Shown here piece by piece: positions 42,537 to 64,000 of a stretch of 64,000 nt of DNA; positions within the stretch are counted from its first letter, which is position 1, and each line of letters starts with the position of its first letter. Below the pieces are notes generated by a model that was not told where the DNA came from, ran no database searches, and was given only the letters and a program-made list of their open reading frames with translations. The DNA is taken from positions 282,675 through 346,674 of the forward strand of contig CM035352.1 in the NCBI GenBank assembly GCA_020137815.1, in the 5' to 3' direction. The DNA comes from Hormiphora californensis (taxonomy: Eukaryota; Ctenophora; Tentaculata; Cydippida; Pleurobrachiidae). The position numbers and the translations under genes are program-made.

Positions 42537-44436
42537 AAATACATATATAAAACATAAAATACATTTATAAGGGGCGATGGTCACCTTAATCCATATAATA
42601 ATTTCCGAAATGTTAGTCTGTCCCAAAATCTGTCCCAAAATTGTTTTTTTCAAACTCCTCCCACAGTTTTTGAGCTAAACTCCTGAAAAATTGTACAATG
42701 GTAATTTGGACCAAGGCGGATGTAAGTACGGGCTCAGATTTTTTCCCTGCCCGGGTGAATGCCGAAGGCATTCACCCGGATGATCTTTTTAGCACGCACG
42801 TGCTAAAAAGATCATTCAGGGTTTAGAAATCAGCAGATTGTGTAGTTAACTAAAAGTGTCCGTCTGTCTGTCTGTCTGTACACCGTTACACATAGTAACA
42901 AAGTCTGTTCCTTCAGAAATCTTTCAACTCACACTCTGTTGATGCAACATAGGAAATGATTAACACGCATTGTGGCACACAATTAATCACTCGTATCACT
43001 TCCTACTTTCACTTGAAATCACTTTGGGTACCCTCAGCCGTACCATGACGTAGTAGCAAGTCTTCCAAGCATGAAACTACTATCACACAATAATTGCAAA
43101 TGACTGGAGTTAAGATGAGCGAGGGTAAAGTAACTTTACTAAAGTTGAAGCGCTCGGTAACCAACCAGGGTCTCGTAAGCAACTGCCTTGGTTATCATAG
43201 TAACTACTTTGATTACCATAGCAACAACCAACTAACATCGTATCAGCTCTTTGAGTGCAAAATTCATCAGGAAATCCGGTCTTGAAGCTTAGTCATCAAT
43301 TTTACACCCATTTGTGGCAGGGAACCACCGCACTATGAATACATAATGCAATAATTCTTGTTGATCCGATCCTTATCAACAGTGACGTCACGGGGTGACG
43401 TCATTGTGCAAAATAGACTAACATTTTTAAACGCTTCTAAGACCCTGAAGACGGCTCTAAATAAAAAAATAACTTCACAATGGTGAAAGAGAATCGTTTG
43501 AACTTCATTTTACTATATCGCGATTTCCCGTAACTCAATGTTCAAGGGTCCTGAATCGCGTCGGAAAAGTTAAGACTAAAAAATACGACATTTTTCACCG
43601 TTGCCACCCCAAATCTTCAAATTCATATCCAATCTTAAGTTCAAGTTCAATTATATTTTTACAAAATACATATGCGTGATGAAATTCCCACCACGTGGGT
43701 CCTCCTTGTCAAATTGTTTATTTACAGTCCCTTACTTAAAGGTTGACGAGATACCCAAAACTTTTCGTATATCGTCCCATTCCGACCCATCATCAATCCC
43801 CAGCACCCCTTCAGAACCCTTTGTCAGCTAGAAATATGTGCAAAATAGGGGGTCCAATCGATATGAAACTTGGTCAGTATGTGCATCTTGGTGTTCCTTG
43901 GCCAGGGGTTCCCTGGAAGCCGATTGACAAGATGGGAGTTCATGAGGGGGTAAGAGCACCGGGAGGTAATGAGTAAATACACACACACATACACATATTG
44001 AGCAAGCTCAATTTAGCTATTGAATTGTGAGCAGTAGCGATCCCACTATATCTTGCCAGTACCTCAGCCCTATACCAAGCTAAATTTTTCGTTTTTTTTT
44101 TCGAAAATTCACTAACCCCAACACCGATTGGCATCACTTTCCAACAGCCGAAGAGAAGCTGCCGAAGAGAGAAAGGGGGTAACCGTATGAAGAGTTAATC
44201 GCGATGAGCCTCATTCACATTGGATTCGATCATTTGCCCCCGGTGTCGATTTTTTTGGGAAACAAAACGCGAACAAGGAAATTTTCGTTGAATTTTAAAA
44301 TTTCGGTTTATGCTCGCGCGCAAGCAATGTTAAGTTTTAGATTTCGCGCGTCACGTTTTGCGGCGCAGCATAGATAAGAAAATTACCGCACGGCGCGGGC
44401 GAAATTTCTTGGAAGGGATCCCTAAAAAAGTTCAGT
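42537..44436. other. Intergenic, dispersed repeat fragments
   Basis: Includes a small hairpin cccgggtgaatgccgaaggc / attcacccgg and ctttttagcacgcacgtgct (42750-42820), the repeat shared with 35380 (43050-43375), and the ggttgacgagatacccaaaa end at 43740. No gene recognised. Confidence 0.55.
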
Positions 44437-44663
44437 AAAGTCGGATTTTTTGAAACTGTCACCCCCCTGAAATAACAAAATTTGCCATATCTCCGGTTCC
44501 TGATAAGATAGAGACTTGAAATTTGGAAGTTCGGAAGAACTTAGCAAGATCTTCGTAACCTCAAAATTTCAAGTCTCTATCTCGTCAGGAACCGGATTTA
44601 TGGTCATTTACGACATTTGAAAATACCCAGGGGGGTGACAGTTTCAAAAAATCCGACTTTATT
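44437..44663. mobile_element. MITE with AAAGTCGGATTTTTTGAAA termini, copy 1
   Basis: Inverted ends aaagtcggattttttgaaac / gtttcaaaaaatccgacttt followed by tgtcaccccc. Inner arms tccggttcctgataagatag / ctatctcgtcaggaaccgga. Flanked by TA. Lies just upstream of the trefoil gene. Confidence 0.8.
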
Positions 44664-44673
44664 TAAAGGGCGC

Positions 44674-44812
44674 CCTCGGAAATGTTCAAGTCATGCACAA
44701 TCAAGTCGCGCCCACCAATCACAGCTCAGAACGCGTGGAGTGCTTCGCGCGTTCTGCGCTGTGATTGGTGGGCGTGACTTGATTGTGCATGGCTTGAACA
44801 TTTCCGAGGGAC
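44674..44812. mobile_element. Hairpin MITE immediately upstream of trefoil gene
   Basis: ccctcggaaatgttcaagtc...gcccaccaatcacagc is followed by its reverse complement after a short loop of inverted gaacgcgtggagtgcttcgc. Arms of about 60 bp with very few mismatches. Confidence 0.8.
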
Positions 44813-44868
44813 TACTCCAGAGTAGGGCAAAAAGAAAGTTTGATTTTCAAGTGTTGTTTACTTTTTAG

Positions 44869-44898
44869 GAGGCCTTGATAGTTGATGAATTTAAGAAC

Positions 44899-44922
<24 letters not shown>
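44869..44922 (+). CDS. Trefoil gene exon 1 (5' UTR end plus MAKVAKLP)
   Basis: Acceptor ctttttag|GAGG, short 5' UTR, then ATG at 44899 in good context (gaacATGGC), 8 codons and donor CCT|GTAAGT. The acceptor implies a 5' UTR exon further left. If translation starts earlier, the frame could extend as EALIVDEFKN. Confidence 0.7.
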
Positions 44923-58772
<13,850 letters not shown>

Positions 58773-59249
58773 TGGTAAAGGTGGACTTAGTTGAGCTCCA
58801 AAAGTTTGGGGTTTATAAATGCATGATTTTTCAGCGATGACGAATAAGTTAGATTTAGAGAACACTGAAATTTTTTCAGGCCTTTAAAGTTGTGATTTTG
58901 AATTTATAATCGTATGTATTGATAGTTTGTAGTTTCTTATTTTCATTTATAGTACCATATTTGTGTCTAGCAACACGAGCCTAATCTGGTTCTCAGAGCA
59001 AGTCTCCACCCATTGGAGCACCCTGGTTAAACAGCCACTGCCGGTACTGTGGCCAAAGTGTGATCATAGCGTTACCATTCATGACTGCAGTGTAACCATA
59101 GTATAACCATATAAAAAAGCAAAGCAAGGCGACCCGGATAAATCCAATTGCCGGGGTGCTGATAACCCTTTCTATTGAGTTTCAGCCTTGCCAAGCTAGA
59201 CTGCCTGCTACCCTGAAAATCGCCAATGAGGCATGAAATTTTTGCGGCA

Positions 59250-59282
<33 letters not shown>

Positions 59283-59298
59283 TCGGTTCCAAAACAGT
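58773..59298. other. 3' flank of trefoil gene
   Basis: 3' UTR and intergenic sequence. A repeat ending in a long poly-C tract (59249-59279) corresponds to 25690-25760 in reverse. Confidence 0.55.
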
Positions 59299-60880
59299 CA
59301 TAGTACCGGCGGTAGTATACGGATTGTTGGTCATGGTTAGCGAGGTGGTGTGTCAAAACGGTGATAGTTGTGAGAATAAAAATTATGGGAGCACTCTGGA
59401 TCAATTCCTTGGTAACTTTTTCCATAATTTTTTGTCAAAAATTCGAAAATTCATTTTTCATTCCTTCATTCATTTCTCGTTCATTCATGATGTGAGCATC
59501 CTAATTTTCCATCATTAAGCTATTTTTCTTTGGCTTGAATTTATCTTTCCAATGAGCACCATAAAAATGAAATTGAAGCACCAGGTCACACAGCAGTTGA
59601 GGAAATGTTCATGCATGATTTTGGCTCTTTTTGCGACTTTCAATGAGCTATATCACGGCGACCTTCCGTTCAATCTTCTTAAAAATTTGGGAAAACATTG
59701 GATAAGCAAAGATCTTTGCTCACAAGAAAAATCAAGGTCAAAGGTCAAAGTTCATTTTTCATTTTTGTTAGTTCATTCCGTTCATTCAGGAACCAACATC
59801 CCTAAAGTGATGAAAATGTTTGGGTTTTGTTTGGCACATGTCCTGCAATGACAGAGAGGTGTAATAGCGTGTTTCTGGGCTAGTTTGTGGGTATCCATGT
59901 GATCATGATGATATCTGACACCTTTTCTGAGCCATAATTGAGGGATTTTCTCAAATTCAAGCATGTAACTTGGTTTTTCTGCGATTAGTACCGTGCAACA
60001 ATGTTATAAGATCTCATCAAACCTCAAAAATGATGATTAGCTCAATGAAATGAGTTGATTTACGATTGAAAAGATTAAAACCGATGTCAAATTGAACGAA
60101 ACGAACAACGTCGATCATAAATCAACTAATTTCATTGAGCTAATCATCATTTTTGAGGTTTGATGAGATCTCATAACATTGTTGCACGGTACTAATCGCA
60201 GAAAAACCAAGTTACATGCTTGCATTTGAGAAAATCCCTCAATTATGGTTCAGAAAAGGTGCCAGATATCATCATGATCACATGGATACCCACAAACTAG
60301 CCCGGAAACACGCTATTACACCTCTCTGTCATTGCAGGATATGGGCCAAACAAAACCCAAACATTTTCATCACTTTAGGGATGTTGGTTCCTGAATGAAC
60401 GGAATGAACTAACAAAAATGAAAAATGAACTTTGACCTTTGACCTTGATTTTTCTTGTGAGCAAAGATCTTTGCTTATCCAATGTTTTCCCAAATTTTTA
60501 AGAAGATTGAACGGAAGGTCGCCGTGATATAGCTCATTGAAAGTCGCAAAAAGAGCCAAAATCATGCATGAACATTTCCTCAACTGCTGTGTGACCTGGT
60601 GCTTCAATTTCATTTTTATGGTGCTCATTGGAAAGATAAATTCAAGCCAAAGAAAAATAGCTTAATGATGGAAAATTAGGATGCTCACATCATGAATGAA
60701 CGAGAAATGAATGAAGGAATGAAAAATGAATTTTCGAATTTTTGACAAAAAATTATGGAAAAAGTTACCAAGGAATTGATCCAGAGTGCTCCCATAATTT
60801 TTATTCTCACAACTATCACCGTTTTGACACACCACCTCGCTAACCATGACCAACAATCCGTGGCCCACCTTGTAGTATGA
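59299..60880. mobile_element. 1.6-kb near-perfect palindromic element
   Basis: Arms of about 770 bp meet near 60085. For example caggtcacacagcagttgag (59581) and ctcaactgctgtgtgacctg (60580) are complements, and the encoded frames are repeated on both strands. Divergence between arms is a few percent or less. No known protein. Clear target duplication not found. Confidence 0.8.
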
Positions 60881-61000
60881 CGTACATATTATATATAACG
60901 TCTATCTGGGGCAAAAATATGTCCCACTAGACGAGCATGGTTCCAGATATCGTAGAGTCCTAAAATTGGACACAGTTACTCTATGGGACAAACCAATATA

Positions 61001-61363
61001 AAGGTTCCACAAAATTTCAGACTTTTAGCTCAAAATTCATTTTTTACCGGAATGAACATTGTCATTCATCCCCAAAAAACATGATTTGTTGGTCCAGAAA
61101 TCAAACAATTGTCTTTGGCTATAGATTTTCTTTCAAATCACATAACATGATCACATAACATGACTGTCAGAAACATGACCACTGAGCTGTGCCTTGTGGT
61201 TGTCCGCTTTTTATTTTCTTGGTCGTATTTGAAAGAAAATCGATAGACAAAGAAAATTGTTTGACTTCTGGACCGAAAAATCATGTTTTTCGAATGAATG
61301 AAAATGTTCGTTCCAATCAAAAAATAAAGCTTCGAGATAAGAGTCTGAAATTTTGTGGAACCT
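61001..61363. mobile_element. Foldback element next to the satellite array
   Basis: aggttccacaaaatttcaga (61003) returns inverted as tctgaaattttgtggaacct (61344), with inner arms such as gattttctttcaaat. Non-coding. Confidence 0.75.
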
Positions 61364-61552
61364 ACCTATTTGTGGAAGTAATTTTGATATCTCCTTCTGG
61401 TGATCAACACACACACACGCCCTCCGTACAACGGTTATATAGGGGAATCTCACACACACACGGGCAGATCTCGGTCAAGGAGAGATTAATTGATTATTCA
61501 GAATAAAGAGATCTGAGCAAGAATTAAATAGGGAAGAAAATCGAAAAATACT

Positions 61553-61625
61553 GGGTTCGACCGGGAATTGAACCAGGGACCTCCAGAGAGACGCGCTCGA
61601 TGCTCTACCACTGAGCTACCGAACC
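61553..61625 (-). tRNA. tRNA-like sequence 1 of 7 (probable pseudo-tRNA)
   Basis: 73 nt folding as tRNA: 7-bp acceptor stem (GGTTCGG / TCGAACC), D-stem GCTC/GAGC with loop AGTGGTA, T-arm around TTCAATT with one mismatch. The anticodon arm is abnormal: no U33, one mismatch and an extra base, nominal anticodon CGT. A- and B-box-like sequences are kept. Confidence 0.55.
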
Positions 61626-61872
61626 CCTGTACAGATCGCATTTCTTCACACTATATTCAAGCACATGCCCTTAGCTAGACACCATGTGATAGAGGAAGTA
61701 ATTTTGATATCTCCTTCTGGTGATCAACACACACACACGCCCTCCGTACAACGGTTATATAGGGGAATCTCACACACACACGGGCAGATCTCGGTCAAGG
61801 AGAGATTAATTGATTATTCAGAATAAAGAGATCTGAGCAAGAATTAAATAGGGAAGAAAATCGAAAAATACT

Positions 61873-61945
61873 GGGTTCGACCGGGAATTGAACCAGGGAC
61901 CTCCAGAGAGACGCGCTCGATGCTCTACCACTGAGCTACCGAACC
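61873..61945 (-). tRNA. tRNA-like sequence 2 of 7
   Basis: Identical to the copy at 61553-61625, one satellite unit (320 bp) along. Confidence 0.55.
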
Positions 61946-62192
61946 CCTGTACAGATCGCATTTCTTCACACTATATTCAAGCACATGCCCTTAGCTAGAC
62001 ACCATGTGATAGAGGAAGTAATTTTGATATCTCCTTCTGGTGATCAACACACACACACGCCCTCCGTACAACGGTTATATAGGGGAATCTCACACACACA
62101 CGGGCAGATCTCGGTCAAGGAGAGATTAATTGATTATTCAGAATAAAGAGATCTGAGCAAGAATTAAATAGGGAAGAAAATCGAAAAATACT

Positions 62193-62265
62193 GGGTTCGA
62201 CCGGGAATTGAACCAGGGACCTCCAGAGAGACGCGCTCGATGCTCTACCACTGAGCTACCGAACC
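62193..62265 (-). tRNA. tRNA-like sequence 3 of 7
   Basis: Identical to copy 1. Confidence 0.55.
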
Positions 62266-62512
62266 CCTGTACAGATCGCATTTCTTCACACTATATTCAA
62301 GCACATGCCCTTAGCTAGACACCATGTGATAGAGGAAGTAATTTTGATATCTCCTTCTGGTGATCAACACACACACACGCCCTCCGTACAACGGTTATAT
62401 AGGGGAATCTCACACACACACGGGCAGATCTCGGTCAAGGAGAGATTAATTGATTATTCAGAATAAAGAGATCTGAGCAAGAATTAAATAGGGAAGAAAA
62501 TCGAAAAATACT

Positions 62513-62585
62513 GGGTTCGACCGGGAATTGAACCAGGGACCTCCAGAGAGACGCGCTCGATGCTCTACCACTGAGCTACCGAACC
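62513..62585 (-). tRNA. tRNA-like sequence 4 of 7
   Basis: Identical to copy 1. Confidence 0.55.
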
Positions 62586-62832
62586 CCTGTACAGATCGCA
62601 TTTCTTCACACTATATTCAAGCACATGCCCTTAGCTAGACACCATGTGATAGAGGAAGTAATTTTGATATCTCCTTCTGGTGATCAACACACACACACGC
62701 CCTCCGTACAACGGTTATATAGGGGAATCTCACACACACACGGGCAGATCTCGGTCAAGGAGAGATTAATTGATTATTCAGAATAAAGAGATCTGAGCAA
62801 GAATTAAATAGGGAAGAAAATCGAAAAATACT

Positions 62833-62905
62833 GGGTTCGACCGGGAATTGAACCAGGGACCTCCAGAGAGACGCGCTCGATGCTCTACCACTGAGCTACC
62901 GAACC
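62833..62905 (-). tRNA. tRNA-like sequence 5 of 7
   Basis: Identical to copy 1. Confidence 0.55.
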
Positions 62906-63154
62906 CCTGTACAGATCGCATTTCTTCACACTATATTCAAGCACATGCCCTTAGCTAGACACCATGTGATAGAGGAAGTAATTTTGATATCTCCTTCTGG
63001 TGATCAACACACACACACGCCCTCCGTACAACGGTTATATAGGGGAATCTCACACACACACACGGGCAGATCTCGGTCAAGGAGAGATTAATTGATTATT
63101 CAGAATAAAGAGATCTGAGCAAGAATTAAATAGGGAAGAAAATCGAAAAATACT

Positions 63155-63227
63155 GGGTTCGACCGGGAATTGAACCAGGGACCTCCAGAGAGACGCGCTC
63201 GATGCTCTACCACTGAGCTACCGAACC
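63155..63227 (-). tRNA. tRNA-like sequence 6 of 7
   Basis: Identical to copy 1, shifted 2 bp by an extra ca in this unit. Confidence 0.55.
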
Positions 63228-63474
63228 CCTGTACAGATCGCATTTCTTCACACTATATTCAAGCACATGCCCTTAGCTAGACACCATGTGATAGAGGAAG
63301 TAATTTTGATATCTCCTTCTGGTGATCAACACACACACACGCCCTCCGTACAACGGTTATATAGGGGAATCTCACACACACACGGGCAGATCTCGGTCAA
63401 GGAGAGATTAATTGATTATTCAGAATAAAGAGATCTGAGCAAGAATTAAATAGGGAAGAAAATCGAAAAATACT

Positions 63475-63547
63475 GGGTTCGACCGGGAATTGAACCAGGG
63501 ACCTCCAGAGAGACGCGCTCGATGCTCTACCACTGAGCTACCGAACC
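63475..63547 (-). tRNA. tRNA-like sequence 7 of 7
   Basis: Identical to copy 1. The eighth, partial unit ends just before the tRNA-like part. Confidence 0.55.
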
Positions 63548-63793
63548 CCTGTACAGATCGCATTTCTTCACACTATATTCAAGCACATGCCCTTAGCTAG
63601 ACACCATGTGATAGAGGAAGTAATTTTGATATCTCCTTCTGGTGATCAACACACACACACGCCCTCCGTACAACGGTTATATAGGGGAATCTCACACACA
63701 CACGGGCAGATCTCGGTCAAGGAGAGATTAATTGATTATTCAGAATAAAGAGATCTGAGCAAGAATTAAATAGGGAAGAAAATCGAAAAATAC

Positions 63794-64000
63794 CTATTTG
63801 TTTTTTAGATATCATGAATGAGATCTGTTCAGAATTAAATTTAAAGTGAGAGTGGACCGAATCAGAATCAGACAAGTTTGTTGTAGGTAGTAGAGATTAG
63901 CTTTCTGAGCATTTTGCGTTTTTGCCGCTCAAAATCGACCAACCCATCACTGAGATATTTTTGTTATGTTGGGAGAACTCCTGTTTAATCAGTATGTATA
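63794..64000. other. Right edge, nothing recognised
   Basis: Sequence after the satellite. No ORF, splice pattern or repeat could be supported. Confidence 0.5.

Larger units (their letters stand above)
61375..63793. repeat. 320-bp tandem satellite, 7 full copies plus a partial
   Basis: Units begin (attttgatatctccttctgg) at 61381, 61701, 62021, 62341, 62661, 62981, 63303 and 63623. Copies are essentially identical except for an extra ca in the sixth. Each full unit has one tRNA-like sequence on the minus strand. The array is bounded by cctatttgt on both sides. Confidence 0.95.

Noticed and set aside
61553-63547. Functional tRNA gene cluster
   Set aside because: All seven copies lack U33 and have an irregular anticodon arm, so decoding function is doubtful. 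They are listed as tRNA-like only.
61375-63793. CRISPR-like array
   Set aside because: The whole 320-bp unit is repeated, with no unique spacers, in eukaryotic DNA; it is a satellite.

Overview
This is eukaryotic, animal-type DNA. It has intron-rich genes with GT-AG splice sites, long introns and a very heavy load of transposons. Beta-adaptin, mitochondrial lipoyl synthase, Penelope, RTE-like and RLE-type LINEs, Helitrons and many foldback MITEs together suggest an invertebrate, possibly an early-branching one such as a sponge. The exact lineage cannot be settled from the window alone.

Three cellular genes are supported. (1) A beta-adaptin (AP-1/AP-2 beta) gene occupies the minus strand from 23410 down to the left edge. 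Fourteen coding exons are visible, covering the HEAT trunk, a hinge with a clathrin box and the start of the appendage. The last exon(s) lie outside. Exons 5 and 6 are present twice in tandem (12.1-13.0 kb and 15.2-16.1 kb) with near-perfect identity. (2) A single-exon lipoyl synthase lies on the minus strand at 40145-41170. (3) A plus-strand gene at 44.9-58.8 kb encodes about 452 residues: beta-trefoil/fascin-like segments on both sides of a Gly-Pro-Val repeat linker. The last two exons of an unrecognised minus-strand gene (37375-37781) sit inside a large inverted-repeat element.

Most other sequence is mobile. From left to right: 0.9-5 kb holds a pogo-like MITE and a Penelope retroelement whose catalytic motif is split by a hAT-like MITE. 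6.1-7.1 kb is a foldback. 9.6-12.0 kb is a foldback carrying tandem Helitron-like units. 11.8-17.1 kb is the exon duplication. 18.1-20.9 kb holds palindromic elements and two more Helitron-like units. 23.8-25.4 kb is an element keeping a zinc-finger-like terminal exon. 26.2-27.7 kb is a decayed RTE-like LINE. 27.9-29 kb is a Helitron-like array. 30.8-33.4 kb is a 2.5-kb compound palindrome with 8-bp target-site duplications. 33.4-39.5 kb holds nested foldbacks. 42-48.5 kb holds hairpin MITEs around the trefoil gene. 51.4-58.0 kb holds an RLE-type LINE with one intact 1220-codon ORF, preceded by a 102-bp minisatellite. 59.3-60.9 kb is a large palindrome. 61.4-63.8 kb is a 320-bp satellite with seven tRNA-like sequences.

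The three genes share housekeeping or cytoskeletal roles (vesicle coats, lipoate synthesis, a probable actin-related or scaffold protein), but nothing shows joint regulation. The main interest is the nesting of palindromic transposons, several with exact target-site duplications, and their closeness to exons.
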